A stretch of DNA of 37,880 bases, taken from positions 1 to 37,880 of the forward strand of contig CACZYP010000014.1 of assembly GCA_902785425.1 (NCBI GenBank), in the 5' to 3' direction. Both the position numbers and the translations under genes were made by a program. The notes under the pieces are model-generated. The model was not told the origin of the DNA. It saw nothing but the letters and a program-made list of their open reading frames with translations, and ran no database searches. This DNA is from an uncultured Ruminococcus sp. GTDB lineage: Bacteria; Bacillota; Clostridia; Oscillospirales; Acutalibacteraceae. This document shows, piece after piece, positions 17,201 to 25,055 of the stretch (within the stretch, counting starts at the first letter, position 1; the number at the start of each line of letters is the position of its first letter).

Positions 17201-17911
17201 GAGATCATCGTTATCAACAACCTTTCCGCTTCGGGCATCGCAGAGTCTGTTGAATACACAGCAAAGCGCATCGCAGAAGCTCAGATGATCTTTATCCCCG
17301 GCGGCTTCTCCGGCGGTGACGAGCCCGATGGTTCGGGTAAGTTCATCACGGCGTTCTTCCGCAACGCATCTATCAAGGAAGAGGTAACGAAGCTCCTTGA
17401 CGACAGAGACGGCCTTATGGCTGGTATCTGCAACGGCTTCCAGGCTCTTATCAAGCTCGGTCTCGTACCTTACGGCAAGATCATCGACACAGACGCTTCC
17501 TGCCCGACGCTCACATACAACACTATCGGACGCCACCAGTCACGTCTTGTCCGCACAAGGATCGCTTCCAACAAGTCACCGTGGCTCATGGAAACAAGCG
17601 CAGGCGACATCTACACCGTAGCTATCTCGCACGGTGAGGGCAGATTCCTTGCTGATCCGGCACAGATCATGCGCCTTGCACAGAATGGTCAGATCGCAAC
17701 GCAGTACGTTGATCTTAACGGCAACGCTACGAACGATATCCGCTTCAACCCGAACAACTCCGCATTTGCGATCGAGGGCATCACATCGCCCGACGGACGA
17801 GTTATCGGTAAGATGGGTCACTCCGAGCGTATCGGCGACGGTCTCTACAAGAACGTACCCGGAAATTATGATATGGGCATGTTCAGGTCGGCAGTCAAGT
17901 ACTTTAAGTAA
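14219..17911 (+). CDS. purL: Phosphoribosylformylglycinamidine synthase, one-piece PurL
   Basis: FGAM synthase, converting FGAR plus glutamine plus ATP to FGAM. This is the large single-chain form (1230 residues), with synthetase and glutaminase in one protein, as in some Clostridia; no purS or purQ is needed. Visible are YWSDHCRHTTF, KNETHNHPTEIEPFGGA, CNDFGAGGVSVAIGEL and SIGGKDSMSG of the synthetase, and the glutaminase triad with Cys1071 in GICNGFQ and His1138/Glu1140 in SHGEGRF. Translation appears to start at TTG 14219, eight bases after a strong GGGAGG; no ATG or GTG lies at a suitable distance. The final purine gene before fhs. Confidence 0.96.
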   Translation: MVYRIFVEKKPELAHEANALCNDLRTLLGITELEKIRLLNRYDADNIEKELFDYSVKTVFSEPQLDIVSQELPEADGAVVFAVEPLPGQFDQRADSAAQCIQIISQGERPLVKTAKVYMLFGDLSDEQIEQIKKYVINPVECREASLEKLDTLVSKYDIPTEVETLDGFNALDESGLEEFLKQKGLAMDLDDLKFCQAYFRSEDRDPTITEIKMIDTYWSDHCRHTTFLTTIDNAEFEDELLQSAYNEYIELRKKLGRTKPINLMDIATIGARYLKQTGKLDKLDESEEINACTVKIKVDADGKQEDWLLLFKNETHNHPTEIEPFGGAATCIGGAIRDPLSGRSYVYGAMRVTGAADPLKPVNETMEGKLPQRKIVTTAAAGYSSYGNQIGLATGQVDEIYHDGYAAKRLEIGAVVAAAPAENVRRERPEPGDIIILLGGRTGRDGCGGATGSSKSHTLQSLESCGAEVQKGNAPEERKLQRLFRNKEASLLIKRCNDFGAGGVSVAIGELADGLEIDLNAVPKKYDGLDGTELAISESQERMAVVVEPKDAQRFMEIAASENLESTVVAVVKEEPRLVMKWNGKSIVDISREFLNSNGAEKHIVITPEAPKSYKREVNGTFTELYKKLADDLNVCSKRGLSERFDSTIGAGTVLMPFGGKNQITPSQAMAQKISMEEKHTDSCSVMAWGYNPFVTEKSPYHGAYLAVVESISKLVASGASFEDVYLTFQEYFERPNRDGKRWGKPLSALLGALKAQIDLGCGSIGGKDSMSGSFESLDVPPTLVSFAVTTDKTQNIVSNEFKAAGHRVVLIKPEYDENELPKPESLMAVYEQVTKLLRSGSAVTAYTPTYGGVAEAVMKMAFGNDIGFAFDDGVTLDEIFGYNYGAFILELKDNTECGKLIGTTSSDGALKLGGESVTLTELLDTYENKLEPVYSCNIKMEETAIPTFNYSAKSYGCPVIRTAKPKVIIPVFPGTNCEFDTAKVLRDAGADPEIIVINNLSASGIAESVEYTAKRIAEAQMIFIPGGFSGGDEPDGSGKFITAFFRNASIKEEVTKLLDDRDGLMAGICNGFQALIKLGLVPYGKIIDTDASCPTLTYNTIGRHQSRLVRTRIASNKSPWLMETSAGDIYTVAISHGEGRFLADPAQIMRLAQNGQIATQYVDLNGNATNDIRFNPNNSAFAIEGITSPDGRVIGKMGHSERIGDGLYKNVPGNYDMGMFRSAVKYFK

Positions 17912-17922
17912 TAAGGCTTGGG

Positions 17923-18091
17923 TCAATTGACAATGGACAATTGACAATTGACAATTGCGGAAGCACTTCGTGCTTGTTTTATATAAGTCAGTGTAAGCTG
18001 AAAGATCAGCTTCTGCCGAAACTCAATATAAAACAACTCGCCAACGGCGAGTTCCGCAATTCCACACTCAACACTCCACATTCCACACTTA
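17923..18091. repeat. Hairpin-cassette element, copy 6 (hybrid)
   Basis: Left arm: TTGACAATGG and TTGACAATTG units, ATTGCGG, cassette AAGCAC-TTC-GTGCTT (17961-17975). Middle: a short core bounded by GTTTTATAT and ATATAAAAC. Right end: cassette AACTCGCC-AAC-GGCGAGTT (18035-18053), CCGCAATTCCAC and CTCCACATTCCAC units. The left arm is of the GACAATTG type and the right of the GTGGAATG type, so the copy looks like a recombinant of two subfamilies. It lies between purL and fhs. Confidence 0.72.
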
Positions 18092-18138
18092 CGTAAAATC
18101 GAACGCAGTGAGCGTTACGTTACAGGGGAGGATATACA

Positions 18139-19812
18139 ATGTACAAATCCGATATCGAGATCGCTCAGTCGGTCGAGATGAAAAATATAACCGAGATCGC
18201 CGAGACTGCCGGAATTGCGCCCGATTATCTCGAACAGTACGGCAAGCATAAGGCGAAGATCGAGCTTTCACTGCTCAAAGAGAACAAGAAGCCCGACGGC
18301 AAGCTTATCCTCGTTACGGCTATCACACCTACGCCCGCAGGCGAGGGTAAAACAACAACGACCATCGGCCTTGCAGACGGTCTTCGCAAAATCGGCAAGA
18401 ACGTTATGGTAGCGCTGCGTGAGCCTTCGCTCGGCCCCGTGTTCGGTATCAAGGGCGGCGCAGCAGGCGGCGGTTATGCTCAGGTAGTTCCGATGGAGGA
18501 TATCAATCTTCACTTTACCGGCGACTTCCATGCTATCGGCGCTGCTAACAATCTTCTTGCGGCTATGCTCGATAACCACATTTACCAGGGCAATGCTCTT
18601 AATATAGACCCGAGACGCATCACATGGAAAAGATGCGTTGACATGAACGACCGTCAGTTAAGATTCGTAACAGACGGTCTCGGCGGCAGAGTAAACGGCG
18701 TTCCCCGTGAGGACGGCTACGATATCACGGTAGCGAGCGAAGTAATGGCAGTTCTTTGCCTTGCTTCTTCAATGACAGACCTTAAAGAGCGTCTTTCTCG
18801 CCTTATTGTAGGCTATACATACGACGAAAAGCCCGTTACGGCAGGCGACCTCAAAGCAGCAGGCGCAATGGCGGCTCTTCTTAAAGACGCATTAAAGCCG
18901 AACCTCGTTCAGACACTCGAAGGCACACCTGCACTCGTTCACGGCGGCCCGTTTGCAAATATCGCTCACGGTTGCAACTCCGTTATCGCAACAAGAATGG
19001 CTTTGAAGCTCGGCGATTACGCAGTTACGGAAGCAGGCTTCGGCGCTGACCTCGGCGCTGAGAAGTTCCTCGACATCAAGTGCCGTTACGCAGGTCTTAC
19101 ACCGGCGGCAGTAGTTGTAGTTGCAACGGTTCGTGCGCTCAAAATGCACGGCGGCGTTGCGAAGACTGATCTTGCAGAAGAGAATCTTGAAGCTCTGGAA
19201 AAGGGTATACCGAATCTTCTCAAACACGTATCGAACATCAAGGACGTTTACGGTCTGCCTTCGGTAGTTGCCGTAAACCGTTTCCCGACAGATACCGACG
19301 CCGAGATAGAGCTTATCATCAATAAGTGCAAGGAGCTTGGCGTAAACGTTCGCTTGTCTACAGTATGGGCAGACGGCGGCAACGGCGGCATCGAGCTTGC
19401 AGAAGAAGTTGTAAGACTCTGCGAAGAGGAAACTCCGGACTTCCGTTACAGCTACGAGCTTGACGAGACAGTTGAAGAAAAGCTTGCTCACATCGTTACA
19501 AGAGTTTACGGCGGCAACGGCGTTACTCTTACGGCAGCAGCAAAGAAGCAGCTCGACCGCATCAATGCTCTCGGCTATGATAAGCTTCCGGTTTGTATGG
19601 CAAAAACGCAGTACAGCCTTTCCGACGACCCGACAAAGCTCGGCGCACCGAAAGACTTTACGGTAACTGTACGTGACCTGAGAATATCTGCAGGCGCAGG
19701 CTTCATCGTAGCTCTTACAGGCTCGATAATGACAATGCCCGGCCTTCCGAAATCGCCGGCAGCAGAACGAATCGACGTTGACGAAAACGGTGTGATTTCG
19801 GGATTGTTCTGA
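18139..19812 (+). CDS. fhs: Formate-tetrahydrofolate ligase Fhs
   Basis: Makes 10-formyl-THF from formate, THF and ATP in the cytosol. The P-loop [35 protein letters not shown], the [18 protein letters not shown] region, and [14 protein letters not shown] near the end are diagnostic. Its 557 residues are full length. ATG 18139 follows GGGGAGG by about seven bases; a small AACGC / GCGTT hairpin stands just before the ribosome site. Position at the end of the purine cluster fits its job: PurN and PurH both consume 10-formyl-THF. A strong terminator follows. Confidence 0.96.
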   Translation: MYKSDIEIAQSVEMKNITEIAETAGIAPDYLEQYGKHKAKIELSLLKENKKPDGKLILVTAITPTPAGEGKTTTTIGLADGLRKIGKNVMVALREPSLGPVFGIKGGAAGGGYAQVVPMEDINLHFTGDFHAIGAANNLLAAMLDNHIYQGNALNIDPRRITWKRCVDMNDRQLRFVTDGLGGRVNGVPREDGYDITVASEVMAVLCLASSMTDLKERLSRLIVGYTYDEKPVTAGDLKAAGAMAALLKDALKPNLVQTLEGTPALVHGGPFANIAHGCNSVIATRMALKLGDYAVTEAGFGADLGAEKFLDIKCRYAGLTPAAVVVVATVRALKMHGGVAKTDLAEENLEALEKGIPNLLKHVSNIKDVYGLPSVVAVNRFPTDTDAEIELIINKCKELGVNVRLSTVWADGGNGGIELAEEVVRLCEEETPDFRYSYELDETVEEKLAHIVTRVYGGNGVTLTAAAKKQLDRINALGYDKLPVCMAKTQYSLSDDPTKLGAPKDFTVTVRDLRISAGAGFIVALTGSIMTMPGLPKSPAAERIDVDENGVISGLF

Positions 19813-19834
19813 TAAGATACAATACAATACGCAT

Positions 19835-19874
19835 AAATCCCTTCGCTGCATTTAGCGGCGGAGGGATTTTTTTT
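19835..19874 (+). terminator. Rho-independent terminator of the purine cluster
   Basis: AAATCCCT / AGGGATTT arms continue into CGCTGC / GCGGCG around a short loop, followed at once by eight T. It sits 22 bases after the fhs stop and marks the end of the 16 kb collinear block. Confidence 0.88.
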
Positions 19875-19927
19875 ACAAAAAGCGGGACGTTTTTAAACGC
19901 TGAGAAGCCTATTCTGTTTTTATGTGG

Positions 19928-19933
19928 TATAAT
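19928..19933 (+). promoter_or_regulatory. Extended -10 element in the fhs-malQ gap
   Basis: TGGTATAAT carries a full TATAAT (19928-19933) with an upstream TG. No good -35 box is visible at 16-18 bases. It points into a gene-free stretch with RNA-like pairing, so it may drive a small RNA. Confidence 0.45.
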
Positions 19934-19939
19934 GCTGTT

Positions 19940-20172
19940 GAACGTTTACAACATAATTCAATATAGAAAGCTGTAATTTTGTGCCCGCATCAAAACTGTA
20001 TCCCTGAGGACGGTCTCCGTCGGCAAGCTCCGGTGTTACTTTTTACAGGTCATTAGCGCTGTTAATACAGCTTGGAGCAAACCGTCAAAGCTTTTGCAGT
20101 ATGTACCGCCCACGCATTGCTGTATGATGCTATAAGGAATATACGGTATTGAGTAAGTATTCAGTTTTTTGT
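19940..20172 (+). ncRNA. Candidate structured small RNA, class unknown
   Basis: No protein-like frame is seen in this stretch. Possible pairings are a closing stem ATTCAATA with TATTGAGT (19956-19963 with 20147-20154, one wobble), an exact AAGCTGTA with TACAGCTT (19968-19975 with 20066-20073) and a local hairpin GACGG-TCT-CCGTC (20009-20021). An extended -10 box lies just upstream and six T (20165-20170) just downstream, so the unit has plausible ends and a length near 230 nt. Size and closed-end shape recall 6S RNA, but no diagnostic 6S sequence was recognised. It might also be a long untranslated spacer. Confidence 0.3.
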
Positions 20173-20415
20173 CTTCAATCAGCAAACAAAAAGGAGCGAG
20201 TTTCTTTGGTTAAACGAGAACGACCGCTTTTAATTCGCTACAAAAATTATAATGTTCCTCCGAACGGCAAAACTCCGCTAAACCTATAAAAATTATCAGA
20301 AAAGCATTTCCGTTATTATCACCACACATTTTTATCCAAATATAAAATTCTATAGTTTTATTGACGTGACATGCGGGTTTTTGTAAGATTTTTTCGGTAT
20401 TTTTGCGTTAAACAC

Positions 20416-20444
20416 TTGCTTATCACATAGTTTTATGTTAAAAT
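20416..20444 (+). promoter_or_regulatory. Promoter for the malQ-glgP gene
   Basis: TTGCTT (20416-20421), 17 bases, then TAAAAT (20439-20444) with a TG just upstream of the -10. Transcription would start near 20451, giving a leader of about 110 nt that contains two perfect hairpins. Between the small-RNA candidate and this promoter (20173-20415) only A/T-rich sequence is seen. Confidence 0.6.
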
Positions 20445-20457
20445 ACACTTATATGGG

Positions 20458-20542
20458 CAGACATCGGTCGTTTGGTCTGACTCCCGGGATGTCTGTGCGT
20501 GAAATCAAAAAAAATTAAATCTTCCGCATTGATCTTGCGGAA
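20458..20542 (+). promoter_or_regulatory. Two-hairpin 5' leader of malQ-glgP
   Basis: The first stem is CAGACATC with GATGTCTG (20458-20465 with 20488-20495, exact, 22-base loop). The second is TTCCGCA with TGCGGAA (20522-20528 with 20536-20542, exact, seven-base loop), ending 20 bases before the chosen ATG and just before the AAAGGTG ribosome site. The second stem could affect ribosome access. No T-run follows either stem, so a translational rather than terminator-type control would be the guess. Confidence 0.45.
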
Positions 20543-20561
20543 AATGAAAGGTGTGAATGTA

Positions 20562-23500
20562 ATGTCCAGAGCTGCGGGTATTCTCATGCCCATAACATCT
20601 CTCCCTACACGCTGCGGTATCGGTACTATAGGAAAGGACGCATACGAGTTTGCAGACTTCCTTAAGGGCGCAGGTCAGAAGTATTGGCAGATCCTTCCGG
20701 TAGGTCCCACAAGCTACGGCGATTCGCCGTATCAGTCGTTCTCGACTTTTGCGGGCAACCCTTATCTTATCGATCTTGATACACTGTGCAAGGAGGGCTT
20801 GCTCAAACCCTCGGACTATAAGTCTCTCGATTGGGGCAGCAACAGCGAGTATGTAGACTACGCCAAGATCTACAACAACCGCTTTAAGGTTCTCAGGATC
20901 GCATACAAAAACTTTAAGAAAAAGTCTCCCGAAAGGGAAGAGGAGCAGAAGGAGTTCAAGGCATGGTGCAGCAGCGCCAAGAATAAAAAGTGGCTTGAAA
21001 ACTATTCGCTCTATATGGCTGTAAAGAGTCACTTCGATAATAAAGCATGGACGGAGTGGGAGGACGAAGGCATTCGTCTGCGTACACCCGAAGCGCTTAA
21101 AAAATATAAGTCTTCTCTCAGAAACGATATTGCTTTCTGGAAATTCGTTCAGTTCAAGTTCTATCAGCAGTGGGAGAAGTTCAGAGCTTACGTCAACGGT
21201 CTCGGCATCGAGATCATCGGCGATATGCCTATCTACGTTGCTATGGACAGTGCAGACACATGGGCTAACCCCGAGGTCTTCTGGCTTACCGAAGACAGAC
21301 AGCCCGTTTGCGTTGCAGGATGTCCGCCGGATTATTTCTCGGCAACGGGTCAGCTTTGGGGCAACCCCATATACGATTGGAAATACCTTAAGGAAACGGG
21401 CTACAAGTGGTGGTTCGAGCGTATCAAGGCAGCAAGCGAGCTGTTTGATATCACACGTATCGACCATTTCAGAGCTTTCGACAGCTACTGGGCTATCCCG
21501 TTCCCGGCAGAGAACGCCGTTGGCGGCTCCTGGAAAGAGGGCCCCGGCATCGAGTTCTTCGAGCTTATGAAAAAAGAGCTCGGCGATCTGCCGATCATCG
21601 CCGAAGACCTCGGCACGATGACTCCGGGCGTTATACAGCTTCTTAAGGATTCGGGCTACCCGGGCATGAAGGTGCTCGAGTTTGCATTCGATTCCGACGA
21701 GGAGAACGACTATCTGCCTCATACATACAACACGAACTGCGTTGTATACTCCGGTACGCATGACAACGATACTCTCAACGGCTGGGCTGCCGTTACTAAG
21801 GAGAAAAACGTTAAGTATGCAAGAGAATACTGCAAGATGCCCGATGACGAGCCCTTTAACTGGGGCATCATCCGCACGGCTTACGAAAGCCTTGCAGACA
21901 CGGCCATCATTCAGATGCAGGACGCTCTCGGTCTCGGATCGGAGGCAAGAATCAACACACCGTCAACTCTCGGCGGAAACTGGGAGTGGAGAATAAGAAA
22001 AGATTATGCGACGAACGGTCTTGCGAAAAAGCTCAGAGAGCTTGCCGTAAGAACGAACAGGTTGGAGGAAAACGACACTATGGATAATTCTACAGAGAAG
22101 AACCCGATTCTTGTAAAGCTCGAGCTTGCAGCTAAGACAGACTACTGCAAGACAGTTGAAGAGCTTACAACAGCAGAGCTTCATCAGGAGCTTGGCAAGG
22201 CTGTAATGGGCGAGATCTCCGAACGCTGGGCAAAGGCTAAGAATGTACACGAGAGCAACAGAAGAGCTTACTACTTCTCGGCTGAGTTCCTTATGGGACG
22301 CATGATGTACAACAACCTTTACTGCCTTGACATTCTTGACGAAGTTAAGGATATTCTTCTCAAGAAGGGCATCGACATCAACGTATTTGAGGACATCGAC
22401 GACGCAGCTCTCGGTAACGGCGGTCTTGGCAGACTTGCTGCATGTTTCCTTGATTCCGCTGCTACACACGACGTTCCGCTCGACGGCTACGGCATCCGCT
22501 ACAAGTACGGTCTGTTCAAGCAGAGCATTGAGGACGGCTTCCAGGTAGAGACAGCAGACGATTGGCAGCGTTTCGGCGACCCGTGGTGCATCAGAAGAAA
22601 CGACGACACAGTTGTTGTTAAGTTTGCAGATCAGGTCGTAAAGGCTGTTCCTTACGATATGGCTATCATCGGCTACGGCACAGAGAACATCAATACTCTT
22701 CGCCTTTGGGAAGCAGAAGCAGTTGAGAACTTCGACTTCCTCAAGTTCAACAACTTCGATTACAACGGAGCAGTTGCAGACAAGATCAAGGCAGAGGATA
22801 TCACAAACGTTCTTTATCCGAACGACAACCGTCACGAGGGTAAGGTCCTGAGACTCAAGCAGCAGTATTTCTTCTGCTCCGCTTCTCTCCAGGATATCAT
22901 CAAGAAGTACAAGAAGAAGTACGGCGACAACTACAACAAGTTCGCTGAGATGACAGCTATCCAGCTCAACGATACACACCCTGTTGTATCCGTTCCCGAG
23001 CTTATCAGACTTCTTATGAACGACGGCCTTACATTTGAAGAGGCATTCAACATCGCTCAGAAGACATTCTCTTACACGAACCACACCGTAATGGCAGAGG
23101 CTCTCGAGAAGTGGAATATCGACCTCATGAAGAGCGTTATCCCCGAGGTTTACGCTATCATCGAGAAGATCGCTGACAGACTTGTAAACGATCTCGGCTC
23201 CAAGTGCGATATCTCCAACATGAAGATCATCGACGGCGGCGTTGTACATATGGCAAGAATGGCTGTTTACGCTTCGAGCTATACAAACGGCGTTGCAGAG
23301 ATCCACACAGAGATCCTTAAGGCAGACACGCTCAAAGATTGGTACAAGATCTACCCCGAGCGTTTCCAGAACAAGACAAACGGTATCACACAGCGCCGTT
23401 GGCTCGGTCTTTGCAACCCCGAGCTTTGCGAGCTTCTCACAGATTCCATCGGCGACGACAAGTATCTCAGAGATCTTGACGAGCTTAAGAAGCTTGAGGC

Positions 23501-24455
23501 TCACATCAACGAGGCTACTATCAACCGTTTCAACGCTATCAAGCATGAAAAGAAGCGTCAGCTTGCAGATTACATCAGCAAGCACGAGGGCGTAGACCTC
23601 AACCCCGACGCAGTATTCGATATCCAGGTTAAGCGTCTGCACGAGTACAAGAGACAGCTTATGAACGCATTCTCGATCATGAGCATCTACTTCAAGCTCA
23701 AGAACGGCGAGCTTCCGAACTGGCATCCGACAGCATTCATCTTCGGTGCAAAGGCAGCTCCGGGCTACGCAAGAGCTAAGGCTATCATCAAGTACATCAA
23801 CGAGATAGCTAAGCTTGTAAACAACGATCCCGATATGCACGGCAAGATCAAGGTAGTATTCGTTCAGAACTACAACGTATCTTACGCTGAGAAGATCGTT
23901 ACTGCTGCTGATTTCTCCGAGCAGATCTCCACAGCAGGCACAGAGGCTTCCGGTACTTCCAACATGAAGTTCATGCTCAACGGTGCAGTTACACTCGGTA
24001 CACTCGACGGCGCTAACGTTGAGATCGCTCAGGAAGCAGGCGAAGAGAACGAGTACATCTTCGGCGCAAGAGTTGAAGAGATCGAGAAGTACAAGGCTGA
24101 TAAGTCCTACGATTCCAAGAAGCTTTACAACGAGAACCCCGAGATGAAGAAGGTTATCGACACACTCATCGACGGCACATTCTCCGATGGCGGCAAGCAG
24201 GGCGAGGGCAGCTTTGCAGAGCTTCACAACTCTCTCATCAACGGTGCAACATGGCACGATCCCGACCACTACTTCATTCTCCGTGATCTTCCCTCTTATG
24301 TTGAGACAAAGATCAAGGCTAACGCAGATTATGAAGACAGACAGGCATGGGGCAGAAAGTGCCTTATGAACGTAGCAAACGCAGGTAAGTTCAGCTCCGA
24401 CAGAACTATCCTCCAGTATGCTGACGAGCTTTGGAAGGTTTCCAAGGTAAAGTAA
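20562..24455 (+). CDS. Fused 4-alpha-glucanotransferase / glycogen phosphorylase (MalQ-GlgP)
   Basis: One frame of 1297 residues holds two complete cytosolic enzymes. Residues 1-506 are amylomaltase (GH77): it starts MSRAAGILMPITSLP and keeps nucleophile Asp301 (RIDHFRAF), acid/base Glu348 (IIAEDLG) and Asp401 (GTHDND). Residues 507-1297 (791, full length) are an alpha-glucan phosphorylase (GT35), with NGGLGRLAACFLDS, QLNDTHPVVSVPEL, TNGITQRRWL and the PLP lysine K1136 in EASGTSNMKF. MalQ lengthens short maltodextrins and GlgP releases glucose-1-phosphate, so the pair acts in sequence. ATG 20562 follows AAAGGTG; the frame is open back to GTG 20499, but that part is leader hairpin. There is no stop between the domains, and a GGAGG plus ATG remain at the junction, so free GlgP may also be made. 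A sequencing error removing the malQ stop cannot be excluded. Confidence 0.9.
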   Translation: MSRAAGILMPITSLPTRCGIGTIGKDAYEFADFLKGAGQKYWQILPVGPTSYGDSPYQSFSTFAGNPYLIDLDTLCKEGLLKPSDYKSLDWGSNSEYVDYAKIYNNRFKVLRIAYKNFKKKSPEREEEQKEFKAWCSSAKNKKWLENYSLYMAVKSHFDNKAWTEWEDEGIRLRTPEALKKYKSSLRNDIAFWKFVQFKFYQQWEKFRAYVNGLGIEIIGDMPIYVAMDSADTWANPEVFWLTEDRQPVCVAGCPPDYFSATGQLWGNPIYDWKYLKETGYKWWFERIKAASELFDITRIDHFRAFDSYWAIPFPAENAVGGSWKEGPGIEFFELMKKELGDLPIIAEDLGTMTPGVIQLLKDSGYPGMKVLEFAFDSDEENDYLPHTYNTNCVVYSGTHDNDTLNGWAAVTKEKNVKYAREYCKMPDDEPFNWGIIRTAYESLADTAIIQMQDALGLGSEARINTPSTLGGNWEWRIRKDYATNGLAKKLRELAVRTNRLEENDTMDNSTEKNPILVKLELAAKTDYCKTVEELTTAELHQELGKAVMGEISERWAKAKNVHESNRRAYYFSAEFLMGRMMYNNLYCLDILDEVKDILLKKGIDINVFEDIDDAALGNGGLGRLAACFLDSAATHDVPLDGYGIRYKYGLFKQSIEDGFQVETADDWQRFGDPWCIRRNDDTVVVKFADQVVKAVPYDMAIIGYGTENINTLRLWEAEAVENFDFLKFNNFDYNGAVADKIKAEDITNVLYPNDNRHEGKVLRLKQQYFFCSASLQDIIKKYKKKYGDNYNKFAEMTAIQLNDTHPVVSVPELIRLLMNDGLTFEEAFNIAQKTFSYTNHTVMAEALEKWNIDLMKSVIPEVYAIIEKIADRLVNDLGSKCDISNMKIIDGGVVHMARMAVYASSYTNGVAEIHTEILKADTLKDWYKIYPERFQNKTNGITQRRWLGLCNPELCELLTDSIGDDKYLRDLDELKKLEAHINEATINRFNAIKHEKKRQLADYISKHEGVDLNPDAVFDIQVKRLHEYKRQLMNAFSIMSIYFKLKNGELPNWHPTAFIFGAKAAPGYARAKAIIKYINEIAKLVNNDPDMHGKIKVVFVQNYNVSYAEKIVTAADFSEQISTAGTEASGTSNMKFMLNGAVTLGTLDGANVEIAQEAGEENEYIFGARVEEIEKYKADKSYDSKKLYNENPEMKKVIDTLIDGTFSDGGKQGEGSFAELHNSLINGATWHDPDHYFILRDLPSYVETKIKANADYEDRQAWGRKCLMNVANAGKFSSDRTILQYADELWKVSKVK
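22064..22082 (+). promoter_or_regulatory. Internal ribosome binding site and ATG at the MalQ-GlgP junction
   Basis: GGAGG (22064-22068) stands 11 bases before an in-frame ATG (22080) that begins MDNSTEKNPILVKLE, exactly where an ordinary GlgP would begin. This is the layout expected between two separate genes, but here the upstream frame reads through it. Confidence 0.6.
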
Positions 24456-24471
24456 TCAAATAAAAACTTTT

Positions 24472-24519
24472 GCTCCCTCACGGATCGCTCAGGCTTTTCG
24501 TGAGGGAGCTTTTCTCTTT
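24472..24519 (+). terminator. Terminator after malQ-glgP
   Basis: GCTCCCTCACG (24472-24482) pairs exactly with CGTGAGGGAGC (24499-24509), followed by TTTTCTCTTTT. It is 16 bases after the stop codon. Confidence 0.88.
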
Positions 24520-24530
24520 TCGTATTGCAG

Positions 24531-24570
24531 AAAAATGCCGCCCAAAACCATCGGATCGGCTTTGGGCGGC
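24531..24570 (-). terminator. Terminator after the NUDIX gene (minus strand)
   Basis: GCCGCCCAAA (24537-24546) pairs with TTTGGGCGGC (24561-24570). Read on the minus strand, the stem is followed by five T with one base between. It lies six bases past the NUDIX stop and faces the malQ-glgP terminator, so the two converging units are separated. Confidence 0.8.
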
Positions 24571-24575
24571 TAATA

Positions 24576-25055
24576 TTATTTATCAAGAAACGCAAGCAGA
24601 AACTTCTCCGCGAGGCTTCCGTGAACTATGTTTTCTCTTGCCTCGTCAAGGGTGTACCACTCTGCGTGGTCTATCTCGTAATTTGTGTTTGAAAGGTCGT
24701 CGCTTTCGGCTACGCACCAGAAGTTGAGCATAAGCGTGTTGGTACGTTCGTAGTAGCTGCTTTCGTTGAAGTGAAGCTCCGAAACGGAAAGACCTATCTC
24801 TTCCTTTATTTCACGGGCCGCGGCATGCTCTGCGTTTTCGCCTTTCGATATGTAGCCTGCAACAAGGATATTCCTGTCACGGCCGTACTGCTTTATGAGC
24901 AGCACACGGTTCTTGTCCGGTGAAAGAACAATCATGCTGCATGCGACAGAGAATGTAGGAAAACGGTATTCGCCGCACTTTTTGCAGTATGGTATCATGC
25001 CCTCGTGTTCAAGAAAACGGTCGGTAAGCTTTGTTCCGCAGTTTACGCAGTACAT
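24576..25055 (-). CDS. NUDIX hydrolase with N-terminal zinc ribbon
   Basis: 159 residues. A four-cysteine zinc ribbon (C3, C6, C24, C27) precedes a NUDIX fold with a complete box: GYISKGE, seven residues, then REIKEEIGL. The layout resembles NADH pyrophosphatase NudC, but the SQPWPFP-type motif that marks NudC is missing, so the substrate (a nucleoside diphosphate linked to something) is unknown. The start overlaps the end of the upstream PHP gene by 13 bases, and its GAGGTG ribosome site lies inside that gene, which implies coupled translation. It is the last gene of a four-gene minus-strand unit. Confidence 0.85.
   Translation of the reverse strand: MYCVNCGTKLTDRFLEHEGMIPYCKKCGEYRFPTFSVACSMIVLSPDKNRVLLIKQYGRDRNILVAGYISKGENAEHAAAREIKEEIGLSVSELHFNESSYYERTNTLMLNFWCVAESDDLSNTNYEIDHAEWYTLDEARENIVHGSLAEKFLLAFLDK

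Noticed and set aside
16529-17536. 335-codon open frame on the minus strand
   Set aside because: Antisense to purL; no start signal and no recognisable domain.
124-18091. CRISPR array or tandem satellite
   Set aside because: Repeat units are imperfect, vary in type, have no regular spacers and occur as inverted pairs; no cas genes are present.
18092-18138. ZTP (pfl) riboswitch ahead of fhs
   Set aside because: The gap after the repeat element is under 50 bases and holds only a five-pair hairpin.
20206-20289. 27-codon frame starting with TTG after AAGGAG
   Set aside because: Short, basic, no promoter nearby and no similarity; a leader peptide is possible, but the evidence is too thin.
21963-24269. 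768-codon open frame on the minus strand
   Set aside because: It lies fully antisense to the GlgP half of the fusion gene, has no ribosome site or known motifs, and comes from the codon bias of the sense gene.
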